This document shows positions 15,134 through 24,002 of a DNA stretch of 48,096 bases, piece by piece; within the stretch, counting starts at the first letter, position 1; every line of letters begins with the position of its first letter. A program made the position numbers and the translations under genes. Origin of the DNA: an uncultured Alphaproteobacteria bacterium (GTDB lineage Bacteria; Pseudomonadota; Alphaproteobacteria; Methylaequorales; Methylaequoraceae); contig CACMWI010000010.1 of the NCBI GenBank assembly GCA_902617375.1, positions 1 through 48,096 on the forward strand, given 5' to 3'. Below the pieces are notes generated by a model that was not told the DNA's origin, did no database searches, and was given only the letters and a program-made list of their open reading frames with translations.

Positions 15134-16951
15134 ATGAAATTAAGACGGTGGCAACAAAAGGTAATTGATGAATTTCCTGAAATTACACAGAATTATAAGA
15201 AATTTATCTTAAAAGCTCCTACAGGAGCTGGTAAGACTGTTTTAGCAAGTGAAATAATCAATAGATTTTATAAAAATAAAAAAATAGTTGTTCTTTGTCA
15301 TAGATTAGTTCTATTAGAACAACTTGAAAAAGGATTATCTACTGATCACAAAGTTAAAAAACTTGGTTTATCCGAAGATGGAACACCATTTGATAATTAT
15401 GACGTTTTAATTTCTACAAATTTAAGGTCTAGAGATTTTCTTCAAAATGCAATTAAACATTGTGACTTACTCATAATTGACGAGGCACACAGAGTTTCTC
15501 CTAATGGACAGGCTTATAAGGAATTACTTGACCAATTTGACAAAGAATCAGCTGAACAATCAAAACTTCTTGGTCTAACGGCTTCTCCTGAGAGAAGAAC
15601 AGGTGATCAAAAAGACCAACTGGGTTTAGCTTTTGATGCTATAATAGATTGTGCTGACATTGAAGAGTTAATCAAAGAAGGGGTTCTTGTTCCGGCTGAC
15701 TATCGATCGTTTTTTATTCACGATTTAGAACTTGATAGTATGGATATTTCTACAGGAGACTTTCCAATAGAACAATTATCTAATGCAATCATTAAGTCAT
15801 CAATGATTGAATATGCCATAAATATATATCTTGGAGAAACAAAAAAAATGAAAGACAAACCTATTTCAGCATGGTTTTGTCCAGATATTTTAGTTGCTGA
15901 GGAAACCAAAAAGCAGGTAGCAGATAAAAATCTCAATGTTGAGTTAATAACAGCTAAAACTCCAATTAAAGAAAGATTAGAGATACTGAAAAAGCATGAA
16001 GTTGGTGATCTTGAGTGTTTGATTTCTGTAGGAGTTCTCTCTGAAGGGTGGGACAACCCAAATTGTAATATTATTGTTCATCTAAGACCAACTTTATCAA
16101 AAGTATTTTGGGGACAATCAGTTGGACGAGGTTTAAGATCGGCTGAGGGTAAGACTAAATGTTTGGTTATTGATGTAAGTTCAAACTTCACAACATTTGG
16201 GCCTGTTGAACAACTAAAGTGGAAACTGATGAATCATCGAAAATCTTACTTAGAATTTAAGAATAGGTTTAATTGGGTAAGTAAACAGCAATTTGTAAAA
16301 GACAGAGATTATACTTATTTACTTTGTGAAGGACCCAGTGACACTGGGAAAAGATGTTCACTTGTATACAAAAAAAAACTACTTTCAGACGAGGCATGTC
16401 CGATATGTAAGTCTTATGCTTCGACAGATCTTTATAAAGATAATAAGATTGAAAAACCTAAAAATGACAACAGTCTTCACAAAATCTTTTTTGAAAAAGT
16501 ACCTAAAATTTTTGAAGATATGAATAAAAATATATGGAAAAATATGGAATCTACAGCTTGGCGAGATGCTAATATTTATGAAAAATTATTCCTAACATTT
16601 TGTTTGGCTTTTGACTTTGTATCAGGTGATATGACTAATTCTGAGCATGAGTTTTGGAACTTAACGTTGGACGCTGAAAAAAAAATAAGGGAATTTTTAT
16701 ATGAAAGAGAAATCACTATACCACAGCAGGAAGAATTTATATTTACCACATTAGCAGATGGATTAAGTAAAGGAAGAGTGATAAGACCAGTTCAAACGAA
16801 TTATGGTATTGCCTTGTGCGGTGAAAATTTTGTTAAAAATTCAAGTGATGAAAATGAAAGAAAATTTCAGAAAGCTTTACAAGTAATTGAAAGAATTGCC
16901 GCGATGGGTGTAACTAATACAGAGGAATTACCATACTATAAAATAAACTAA
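15134..16951 (+). CDS. Superfamily 2 DNA helicase, RadD-like
   Basis: The protein has 605 residues. Helicase motifs in order: Q-like RRWQQKVIDE, Walker A APTGAGKT (about 29-36), HR motif VVLCHRLVLLEQL, DEAH box LLIIDEAHR, motif III GLTASPERR, motif V LISVGVLSEGWDNP and motif VI GQSVGRGLRS. After the motor there is a four-Cys zinc-ribbon-like segment (LLCEG, KRCSL, EACPICKS), then a helical C-terminal domain. This layout resembles RadD (YejH), which processes recombination intermediates with SSB. It could also be a stand-alone helicase of unknown duty. It converges on a secreted small protein with a 5-nt gap. Confidence 0.78.
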   Translation: MKLRRWQQKVIDEFPEITQNYKKFILKAPTGAGKTVLASEIINRFYKNKKIVVLCHRLVLLEQLEKGLSTDHKVKKLGLSEDGTPFDNYDVLISTNLRSRDFLQNAIKHCDLLIIDEAHRVSPNGQAYKELLDQFDKESAEQSKLLGLTASPERRTGDQKDQLGLAFDAIIDCADIEELIKEGVLVPADYRSFFIHDLELDSMDISTGDFPIEQLSNAIIKSSMIEYAINIYLGETKKMKDKPISAWFCPDILVAEETKKQVADKNLNVELITAKTPIKERLEILKKHEVGDLECLISVGVLSEGWDNPNCNIIVHLRPTLSKVFWGQSVGRGLRSAEGKTKCLVIDVSSNFTTFGPVEQLKWKLMNHRKSYLEFKNRFNWVSKQQFVKDRDYTYLLCEGPSDTGKRCSLVYKKKLLSDEACPICKSYASTDLYKDNKIEKPKNDNSLHKIFFEKVPKIFEDMNKNIWKNMESTAWRDANIYEKLFLTFCLAFDFVSGDMTNSEHEFWNLTLDAEKKIREFLYEREITIPQQEEFIFTTLADGLSKGRVIRPVQTNYGIALCGENFVKNSSDENERKFQKALQVIERIAAMGVTNTEELPYYKIN

Positions 16952-16956
16952 TAATA

Positions 16957-17247
16957 CTAATTTGGATCGTAAATACATATTAAAGTCAGACCACTTCCTC
17001 TTTTATGTATAATCTTAACCTCCTCCTTTGTAATTATTGTGTGCTCAAGATCACATAATCTTACAATTAATTCTTCTTCTCTTACTTTTATGTCAAAATA
17101 AAGAAGTAGTTTATCACCCTTATCACATATTTTTAGTTTTTCTTGAATTTCATTTTCTGATTTAATGATTGGTGGTTTGCAAATCTTTTTTGCTATACTC
17201 AAGTTTGATGTAAGTAAAATAAAGCAAATGATAAAAATTTTTTGCAT
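16957..17247 (-). CDS. Small secreted protein (96 aa), unknown function
   Basis: A signal peptide is evident (MQKIFIICFILLTSNLSIA, cut before KKICKPP). The mature part has four Cys residues (KICKPP, LKICDKG, VRLCDLE, TLICIYDP) and a beta-rich pattern. Its ATG shares one base with the stop of the acetolactate-synthase-like gene (TAATG), so translation is coupled. No family was recognised. Confidence 0.65.
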   Translation of the reverse strand: MQKIFIICFILLTSNLSIAKKICKPPIIKSENEIQEKLKICDKGDKLLLYFDIKVREEELIVRLCDLEHTIITKEEVKIIHKRGSGLTLICIYDPN

Positions 17248-18917
17248 TAGATTGTTGCAGAAACCTTACCCAAATGTTTTGTTAGTTTCATATTTTCTGC
17301 ATAGTCGACAGGGACACCTATTATTGCTGGACCATTCTGTTTAAAAGCCTCATTGAGAGCTGGAATAAATTGGTTTGCAGAGTGTACCTGTTTTCCCCAC
17401 ATACCGAAAGATTTAGCTAACTCAAGAAAATTTGGATTGTCAAATTTTAGATCCGAATGTTCACCTTTAAATTGAACTTGTTGTTTCCATTTTATTAAAC
17501 CATATTCACCGTCTAACCAAACAACAGCAACAATATTAATTTTCTTTCTAACAGCGGTTTCCAAATCTTGCACGTTCATAAGAAATCCAGCATCACCATT
17601 AACTGAAAGTACTTTTTTGTCTGGAAATGCCATTTTTGCTCCTATTGAACCCGGAAGAGCAAAACCCATTGTACAAAATCCATTGGAAATAAGACACGTA
17701 TTTGGATTGACACAATTATACTCTCTTGCAACCCACATCTTATGAGCCCCAACGTCTGAAAGTATAATATCATCTTCGCCGAGTACTTTCTTTATGTCTG
17801 CCAAGACTCTCTGTGGTTTCATTGGGAATGAGTTATCTTCATTATTTTTATCTAAATGATTTAACATTTTTGATCTTAATTTTGCCCTTGAGTCAATGTT
17901 GAATAATGGCAATTGATTTCTAGAAACTTTATTAATTAAAGCTAAATTTAGTTGATAGAGAGCACCTGCTAAATCTGCAATAATTTCAACATTAGGAAGA
18001 TAGTCTCTGTCTACTTCTGCAGGAGTATAGTCAATGTGAATTATCTTCTTTTCTCTCCCTTCAATTCTATTCCAAGCTGATGGGGAATATTCAACTAGAT
18101 CGTAACCTACAGCAATTACTAAATCAGACTCATCAATTGCCAAATTATTATAATCACCACTGCCTAGTCCAATTGTAAAAAGGGAATGTTTATCTTTAAA
18201 AGAAACTGATCCTTTGCCCATAAAAGTATTGATTACTCCGATTCCTAAATTCTCTACTAATACCCTAAGTCTGTTTGAAGCTCTTTTTCGTATTGTTCCG
18301 TTTCCAGCAAGGATAATTGGATTTTTTGAATCCAAAATGAGATTCAGTGCCATTTCGATTGCCCTATTATCAGCTGCTGGTCTTCTTATCAAAGTTGGTT
18401 TGATTGGTGTATCCTTTATTTCTTCTTTTGCAATATCTTCTGGAAATTCCACAACGGTAACACCTGGCTTTTCCGTTTCAGCAACCTTAAAGGCTTTTCT
18501 CACTACTTCAGTTATATTTTTTGGGGATAAAATAGTTTGGGCCCATTTTGATATTGGGTGAACCATGCTTATTGAATCCATTATTTGATGACTTTCTTTG
18601 TGAAGTCTATTTGTAGATCCTTGTCCAATTATTGCAACTACTGGGGATCTATCCATGTTAGCATCCGCTAATCCTGTCATAAGGTTTGTCACGCCAGGAC
18701 CTAGTGTAGATAAACAAACTCCTGCTTTACCAGTTAACCTGCCGTATGCATCAGCCATAAAAGCAGCTGCTTGCTCGTGTCTACATAAAATAAATTCTAT
18801 TTTTTTACTTTGTTTTAAGGAAATCATAAAATCAGCATTTTCTTCTCCAGGAACTCCGAATATCCGGGTAACCCCTTCCTCTTCAAGACATTTTACGAAT
18901 AAGTCTGATGCTTTCAT
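17247..18917 (-). CDS. Acetolactate synthase-like ThDP enzyme, large subunit type
   Basis: The protein has 556 residues. The ATG at 18917 is chosen because AAAGGAG lies just upstream; a longer TTG frame would include that ribosome-binding site in the protein. Motifs: GVPGEEN, the cofactor-activating Glu48 (CRHEQAAAFMADAYGRLTG), GPGVTNL, and a ThDP-binding stretch NGDAGFLMNVQDLETA with WLDGEYGLIKWKQ. The family condenses pyruvate to acetolactate. No regulatory small subunit is adjacent, and the partner is an aldehyde dehydrogenase, so a catabolic role is likely. A related activity such as sulfoacetaldehyde acetyltransferase cannot be excluded, although the length fits acetolactate synthase better. 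Confidence 0.8.
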   Translation of the reverse strand: MKASDLFVKCLEEEGVTRIFGVPGEENADFMISLKQSKKIEFILCRHEQAAAFMADAYGRLTGKAGVCLSTLGPGVTNLMTGLADANMDRSPVVAIIGQGSTNRLHKESHQIMDSISMVHPISKWAQTILSPKNITEVVRKAFKVAETEKPGVTVVEFPEDIAKEEIKDTPIKPTLIRRPAADNRAIEMALNLILDSKNPIILAGNGTIRKRASNRLRVLVENLGIGVINTFMGKGSVSFKDKHSLFTIGLGSGDYNNLAIDESDLVIAVGYDLVEYSPSAWNRIEGREKKIIHIDYTPAEVDRDYLPNVEIIADLAGALYQLNLALINKVSRNQLPLFNIDSRAKLRSKMLNHLDKNNEDNSFPMKPQRVLADIKKVLGEDDIILSDVGAHKMWVAREYNCVNPNTCLISNGFCTMGFALPGSIGAKMAFPDKKVLSVNGDAGFLMNVQDLETAVRKKINIVAVVWLDGEYGLIKWKQQVQFKGEHSDLKFDNPNFLELAKSFGMWGKQVHSANQFIPALNEAFKQNGPAIIGVPVDYAENMKLTKHLGKVSATI

Positions 18918-18938
18918 TTCTTTTCTCCTTTGCAAATT

Positions 18939-20318
18939 TTATTTTCTTAAAACTAGCATTTTATCTATTTGCATGTCATGCATAGAATATTTTATACCAC
19001 CCGTTCCATGTCCGGAGTTTTTAAGACCAGCGAATGGCATCCAATCCACTCTAAATGCTGTATGGTCGTTATGAAAAACTGAAGATGCATTTATTTTTGC
19101 GTAGAATTGTAAAAGTTCATTTATTTGATTTGTAAAGATTGACGTTTGAAATGACACATTTACTGAATTTGCATCATCAATTGCTTTTTCAAAATCATCA
19201 TATTCATTTATTGTTACAACTGGACCAAATATTTCAAACTGAGAAATTTTATCTTCCTTTTTTGGGTTTAAAATTATTGTTTTGTCATAAGTACATTCTG
19301 ACAAAACCTTACCTCCTAAAATTAACTTTGATCCATTTTCTAAAGATTCACCAACCCACTGGTCGACTCGTTTAACTTCAGTGTTCCTGATTAATGGACC
19401 TACAACGGTTTTTTTATCCATAGGATCACCCAAATGCACCTTTTTAACTTCTTCTTTAAATTTGTCTATAAAACTATCCGATACGTTCTTACTCAAATAT
19501 ATTCTTTGAACTGATACGCAAACTTGACCAGCATGATAAAAACCTCCTCTTGCTATACTCTTTGCACACAAATCTAAATCGCTATTTTTTGTGATGAAGG
19601 TGGGTGCCATTCCTCCATGCTCAAGTGAACAACGTGTTCCGGGTGCTAATTTTGAACGTAAGAACCATCCAACCTTACTTGAACCAATGAATGAAAAAAA
19701 ATCGATTCTTTCATCTGAAACCAACTTTGTAGCTAATTCTAAATTTTCAGGCATTACAAAGTGACATCTATTTTTTGGTAAACCAGCTTCATAGAGCATT
19801 TCAACAATTTTAAGACAAGAAAGTGGTGTATCTTCTGCCGGTTTTACAATTACGGGACAACCTACGGCTATTGCTGGAATTACCTGATGAATAATTAAAT
19901 TAAATGGATGGTTAAATGCACTTATCGCAAGTACTACACCAATTGGTTCTTTTTGCGTAAATGCAATCCTATTTGAAGAAGCCTCGTTTATATTCATTGG
20001 AATAACGGAACCACTCTCTGATTTTAAAACTTCTATGCATGATTCAACACCCTCAGCACCTCTTTTAATTTCAATTATTGAGTCGGTAATTGGCTTACCA
20101 CCTTCAGATGTTGCAAGTTCGGCTAAATTTTCGGTATTTTCTTGTATAATTTTTATAAAAGATTTTAAAACATTAATTCGTTCTTTGGGAGGAAAATCTT
20201 CACCTTTATGAATAGAAATTCTGCATACTTCTTGAACAATACCTTCAATTTCTGAAGAGTTATGAGTTTTTACTGTTCCAACAGTTTCATTGTTCCAAGG
20301 AGATTTAACTTCAAGCAT
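18939..20318 (-). CDS. NAD(P)-dependent aldehyde dehydrogenase
   Basis: The protein has 459 residues. Family motifs: SAFNHPFNL near the cofactor site, IVKPAEDTPLS, FIGSSKVGWFL, the general-base Glu in SLEHGG (usually LELGG) and the catalytic Cys in YHAGQVCVSVQR. This signature is typical of the branch including phosphonoacetaldehyde, sulfolactaldehyde and lactaldehyde dehydrogenases, rather than betaine-aldehyde enzymes. It lies 21 nt upstream of the ThDP enzyme and is probably the first gene of that operon, so a short oxidised C2/C3 aldehyde substrate is plausible. Substrate not determinable here. Confidence 0.82.
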   Translation of the reverse strand: MLEVKSPWNNETVGTVKTHNSSEIEGIVQEVCRISIHKGEDFPPKERINVLKSFIKIIQENTENLAELATSEGGKPITDSIIEIKRGAEGVESCIEVLKSESGSVIPMNINEASSNRIAFTQKEPIGVVLAISAFNHPFNLIIHQVIPAIAVGCPVIVKPAEDTPLSCLKIVEMLYEAGLPKNRCHFVMPENLELATKLVSDERIDFFSFIGSSKVGWFLRSKLAPGTRCSLEHGGMAPTFITKNSDLDLCAKSIARGGFYHAGQVCVSVQRIYLSKNVSDSFIDKFKEEVKKVHLGDPMDKKTVVGPLIRNTEVKRVDQWVGESLENGSKLILGGKVLSECTYDKTIILNPKKEDKISQFEIFGPVVTINEYDDFEKAIDDANSVNVSFQTSIFTNQINELLQFYAKINASSVFHNDHTAFRVDWMPFAGLKNSGHGTGGIKYSMHDMQIDKMLVLRK

Positions 20319-20402
20319 AGTTATTTATTATTTACTTTATGAAAAATTTAATTTTATAATAGACATTGTTAATTACAACAAAATATTGAACAGGATTAAT
20401 AA

Positions 20403-20888
20403 ATGCCATCATTCGACATAGTATCAAAAGTAGATTTAGCTGAAGTAGACAATGCACTAAATGGAGCAATGAGAGAAATTACAAGCCGATATGATTTTAA
20501 GAACAGTGAATCAAAAATAATAAGAGTTGATGATCAAATTGAACTGATGGCTGAGGATCAATATAAAATAGATCAAGTTCAACAAATTTTTAGGACACAT
20601 CTGGTTAAAAGAAAGCTATCATCTGGTTCTTTTCAATTTTCAAAAGTTGAGGATGCGAGGGGGGGAATGTTAAGACAAAAATCTCACATTATTCAAGGAA
20701 TTGACAAAGACACTTCTCAAATCATTAATAAAACGATTAAAAATTCTAAGCTTAAAGTTCAGGTTTCAATCCGTGGAGAAGAACTTAGAGTTACGAGCAG
20801 TAAAAGAGATTTGCTGCAAAAAACAATTGAAATGACAAAAGAATTGGATATAAAACAACCGTTACAATTTATTAATTTTAGAGATTGA
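20403..20888 (+). CDS. yajQ: YajQ-family nucleotide-binding protein
   Basis: The protein has 161 residues, the normal length for the UPF0234/YajQ family. The start MPSFDIVSKVD and ITSRYDFKNSES are hallmarks, as are GIDKDTSQIINKTIK and ELRVTSSKRDLLQ. YajQ proteins bind nucleotides, c-di-GMP in some species, and influence transcription. It is divergent from the aldehyde dehydrogenase, and a 49-codon gene follows 28 nt downstream. Confidence 0.95.
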   Translation: MPSFDIVSKVDLAEVDNALNGAMREITSRYDFKNSESKIIRVDDQIELMAEDQYKIDQVQQIFRTHLVKRKLSSGSFQFSKVEDARGGMLRQKSHIIQGIDKDTSQIINKTIKNSKLKVQVSIRGEELRVTSSKRDLLQKTIEMTKELDIKQPLQFINFRD

Positions 20889-20916
20889 ATTGGCATAAAT
20901 ATTTCAAAGGAGATGC

Positions 20917-21066
20917 ATGAAAAAAAAAGACGATACATTCAAAAAACTACTGGAAAGTTCCTCAAATACTTTTGTTGACAAGTTAGCATCACTTAAATAC
21001 GTAAGTAAAAAGGATTCAAAACTTCTTTCATCTGTCGTTTCAGGAATTTTAAAGAAAAAGAAATAA
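20917..21066 (+). CDS. Small basic protein (49 aa) downstream of yajQ
   Basis: AAAGGAG lies 4 nt before the ATG at 20917, and the frame runs 49 codons to TAA 21064-21066. The peptide starts and ends with lysine runs (MKKKDDTFKKLLE..., GILKKKK) and has a Ser-rich centre. The strong ribosome-binding site and placement right after yajQ support expression. It ends exactly where the convergent methyltransferase ends. No family was recognised. Confidence 0.55.
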   Translation: MKKKDDTFKKLLESSSNTFVDKLASLKYVSKKDSKLLSSVVSGILKKKK

Positions 21067-21834
21067 CTATTTTTTAATAACGAAAAAAGCGACACCCTGA
21101 TGCCAATCACTGTTTTCCCCTGTGATTAACGAGCTTGAGTTATCAGTGGTGGTTCTAATTTCTAATTTAGAAACAATTTTTAATTTTTCATTGTGGATTG
21201 AGTCCAAAGTACCTTTTCTAACTTGCTCCCAGTTCCAATCATCAATAATTAATATAAATTTCTTTGATAACGCAGGCAAAACTAATTTAATTGCATCATA
21301 ATGATCCTCATAATGGTGAGATCCATCGTAAAAATAAATGTTTACATTTTTAATTTTTTTAAAATCAACTTTTCTGAAATCCTTTTCTATAATTTGAGGT
21401 GAAATGTCTTCATTTAAAAATTTTTTTAAATTGTTTTTAAAAATTTTTTTTGAATCAAGGTTGGTTGAAAAATTTTGTGACCAATCGTCTATGCACGTAA
21501 TGTTTACTTTATTGTTAAAACATACTGAGCATGCACTAGAGCCTAGCCATGAACCAATTTCCAGATATTTTGGATCCTCTAAATTTTTGATTAGATGATT
21601 CATCATTACTCTAAATTTTCTACCTGACAATCCCTTCATTTTTTTAACTTCATCACTTAGGTTTGATTTTCCAGAAATTGCGCTTGTAAAAGAATTTTTA
21701 ATAGCTTTAAAAAAGGTATCATTTTTATCGCCTGAGAAGTTAATTGTTGTTTCATCCATAGAAAAGACATGATTTATTACATTCATCATTTTTTTTTTCT
21801 TTTTCAGTCGTATTTTTGTTTGAATACTTTCCAT
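21067..21834 (-). CDS. Class I SAM-dependent methyltransferase (Methyltransf_24-like)
   Basis: The protein has 255 residues. The SAM-binding motif I is YLEIGSWLGSSA, followed by the acidic loop NITCIDDW, then FYDGSHHYEDHYDAI and ILIIDDWNWEQVR. This set is typical of class I methyltransferases acting on sugars or small molecules in cell-surface or antibiotic clusters. The first 16 residues are Lys-rich and an alternative start MMNVINHVF (21789) is possible; neither start has a clear Shine-Dalgarno. Substrate unknown; neighbours give no help. Confidence 0.7.
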   Translation of the reverse strand: MESIQTKIRLKKKKKMMNVINHVFSMDETTINFSGDKNDTFFKAIKNSFTSAISGKSNLSDEVKKMKGLSGRKFRVMMNHLIKNLEDPKYLEIGSWLGSSACSVCFNNKVNITCIDDWSQNFSTNLDSKKIFKNNLKKFLNEDISPQIIEKDFRKVDFKKIKNVNIYFYDGSHHYEDHYDAIKLVLPALSKKFILIIDDWNWEQVRKGTLDSIHNEKLKIVSKLEIRTTTDNSSSLITGENSDWHQGVAFFVIKK

Positions 21835-21853
21835 AATGAATTAAGTTTAGTTT

Positions 21854-23014
21854 ATGAGCAATCTTTCAAAATGTAATAATATAAATGATTTTAGAAAACT
21901 AGCCAAAAGTAAATTACCTTTTCCAATTTTTCATTACATAGACGGGGGGGCTGACGATGAAACAACCCTATTAAGAAATACGAAATCATTTGAAGATTGT
22001 GATTTAGTTCCAAATGTATTAAGAGGGGTTGAGGATATTGATTTGTCAATAAAGTTGTTTGGTAAAAAAATTGACTTACCTTTTTTTCTCTCTCCAACAG
22101 CACTTCAACGTCTTTTTCATTATGAAGGTGAAATGGCAGTTGGTCAGGCAGCTGAGGCTTTTAATACTTTTTTTGGTATATCTTCTCTATCAACAGTTTC
22201 AGCAAGCGAAATAAGCAAATTAAAGGGACCAAAAATTTTTCAACTCTACTATCATAAGGATAAAGAATTGACAAAGAATATGATTGATGAGTGCAAAGAA
22301 AAAAAATTTGATGCATTAGCATTAACAGTAGACACCATAACGGGAGGAAATAGAGAAAGAGATTTAAAAACTGGTTTTACCTCTCCACCTAAATTTACAT
22401 TGAAAAGTATTTTAAGTTATGCAACATCACCTTCTTGGACTTTAAATTATTTAGTAAGGAAAAAATTTGATCTTCCTTTTCTAAGTGATTACGTTGGGGA
22501 AGGTACAAAGTTTGCAGTATCAGTGAGTGACTATTTTAGTACGATGTTGGATCAAAGCATGTCATGGAAAAATGCTGAAGAAATTAGAAAATATTGGAAT
22601 GGTCCTTTTTGTCTTAAAGGAATAATGTCTGTAGAAGACGCAAAAAAAGCTGTAAAAATTGGTGCTTCTGCAATAATGATATCAAATCATGGAGGACGTC
22701 AACTCGATGGATCAAGGTCTCCATTTGATCAACTAAAAGAGATTCTTGATGCAGTCGGAGGAAAAATAGAAGTTATTTGTGATGGAGGTATCAGAAGAGG
22801 AACGCACATTCTTAAAGCTTTATCTCTGGGAGCAAATGCGTGTTCCGGCGGAAGATTGTACTTATACGCTTTGGCAGCAGCAGGAAGAGAGGGGGTTAAA
22901 AAAACTCTAGAAAACCTCCAAAATGAATTAATTAGAAATATGAAGTTGTTAGGGTGTAAAAAAATTTCTGAATTAAATCGTAACAATATTCGTTTTAGAA
23001 ATGTTAAAGACTAA
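21854..23014 (+). CDS. lldD: FMN-dependent L-lactate (alpha-hydroxyacid) dehydrogenase
   Basis: The protein has 386 residues with the TIM-barrel flavoenzyme signature: FHYIDGGADDE, LSPTALQRLFH, LTVDTITGGNRERD, and the active-site His279 and Arg282 in ISNHGGRQLDG, followed by CDGGIRRGTHILKAL. It oxidises L-lactate or a related 2-hydroxyacid and passes electrons to quinone or a cytochrome at the membrane. The DGGIRRG phosphate-binding stretch is complete, so it looks active. The gene overlaps mltB by 14 nt. Lactate is the best guess, but glycolate or mandelate relatives share these motifs. Confidence 0.88.
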   Translation: MSNLSKCNNINDFRKLAKSKLPFPIFHYIDGGADDETTLLRNTKSFEDCDLVPNVLRGVEDIDLSIKLFGKKIDLPFFLSPTALQRLFHYEGEMAVGQAAEAFNTFFGISSLSTVSASEISKLKGPKIFQLYYHKDKELTKNMIDECKEKKFDALALTVDTITGGNRERDLKTGFTSPPKFTLKSILSYATSPSWTLNYLVRKKFDLPFLSDYVGEGTKFAVSVSDYFSTMLDQSMSWKNAEEIRKYWNGPFCLKGIMSVEDAKKAVKIGASAIMISNHGGRQLDGSRSPFDQLKEILDAVGGKIEVICDGGIRRGTHILKALSLGANACSGGRLYLYALAAAGREGVKKTLENLQNELIRNMKLLGCKKISELNRNNIRFRNVKD

Positions 23015-24002
23015 TTTAAATAAAACTTTTTTTCTTTTAGCAATTTTTATTTTTCTGCAGGCAAACGATTTATTTAGTAAAAGTACGGATTCACCCAATC
23101 TTGATAAATTTCCAAAAAATAAAATATCTTGGAATGAGTGGATTTTAAAAACTAAGAATGATCTGAAAAACAAAAATTACAAGGATGATACTTTAAATTA
23201 TCTTGATAATATTAAATTTAATCCAAGGGTCATTGAGTTAGACAGAAAACAGCCTGAATTCAGACTAACTTTTGACAAATATTTCAAAAATGTTGTTAAT
23301 ACAAAAAGTAAAAAAAAAATTAATGAAAAATATAATCAGAATAAGAACCTTCTAAAAAAAATTGAATTAAAGTTCAATGTAAGTGCCAAAATTTTATCAG
23401 CTTTATGGGGAATTGAGACTTCCTTTGGCAAACATACAGGTAAAATGGACATAATTAGATCTTTAGCATCCTTAGCATATGACGGAAGAAGAAAAGATTT
23501 TTTTACCAAAGAACTTGAGAACGCACTAAATATACTCGAAAGTAATCATTTCGAAAGAAATTCATTTAAGGGTTCTTGGGCTGGGGCATTTGGTCAAACT
23601 CAATTTATGCCAAGTACTTTTCTAAAACATGCAATTGATTTTGACGGCGATTCAAAAGTAAATCTATTTAAAAAACCTGATGCATTGGCATCTGGGGCAA
23701 ATTATTTAAAAAAAATTGGCTGGAATAATAATTTGCAATGGGGTGAAGAAATAAATATTCAATTAACAGATGCATTAAGAAAATTAGCAAAAAATAAAAT
23801 TTATAAAGATATTACTTTTTGGTCAGGTAATGGAATCAAATTAAATAAAGAATATGGAAAATCTAAACTTAAACTCGTTATTCCTGATTCAAATTATAAT
23901 GAATGTTATCTTGTCTCAAAAAACTATGATGTTATATTAAATTGGAATAGGTCTAATTATTTCGCATTAACAGTATTTTTATTCTCTGATGAAATTAAAT
24001 AA
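23001..24002 (+). CDS. mltB: Lytic murein transglycosylase, MltB family
   Basis: The protein has 333 residues with an N-terminal signal sequence (about 1-22). The catalytic Glu139 sits in ALWGIETSFGKHTG. Further family segments are GSWAGAFGQTQFMPSTFLKHAIDFDGD and GANYLKKIGW. MltB-type enzymes cleave the glycan strand of peptidoglycan with formation of anhydro ends. No lipobox Cys is present, so it is a soluble periplasmic form. It overlaps lldD upstream and rlpA downstream by 14 nt each and heads a cell-wall gene run with rlpA and dacC. Confidence 0.9.
   Translation: MLKTNLNKTFFLLAIFIFLQANDLFSKSTDSPNLDKFPKNKISWNEWILKTKNDLKNKNYKDDTLNYLDNIKFNPRVIELDRKQPEFRLTFDKYFKNVVNTKSKKKINEKYNQNKNLLKKIELKFNVSAKILSALWGIETSFGKHTGKMDIIRSLASLAYDGRRKDFFTKELENALNILESNHFERNSFKGSWAGAFGQTQFMPSTFLKHAIDFDGDSKVNLFKKPDALASGANYLKKIGWNNNLQWGEEINIQLTDALRKLAKNKIYKDITFWSGNGIKLNKEYGKSKLKLVIPDSNYNECYLVSKNYDVILNWNRSNYFALTVFLFSDEIK

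Noticed and set aside
17247..18917. Anabolic ilvB
   Set aside because: No ilvN regulatory subunit or other branched-chain gene is adjacent; the partner is an aldehyde dehydrogenase.
18918..18935. Upstream TTG start of the acetolactate-synthase-like gene
   Set aside because: It would place the AAAGGAG ribosome-binding site of the downstream ATG inside the coding sequence.
20904..21110. Minus-strand frame opposite the small gene after yajQ
   Set aside because: It has no ribosome-binding site and overlaps both the 49-codon gene and the methyltransferase end.
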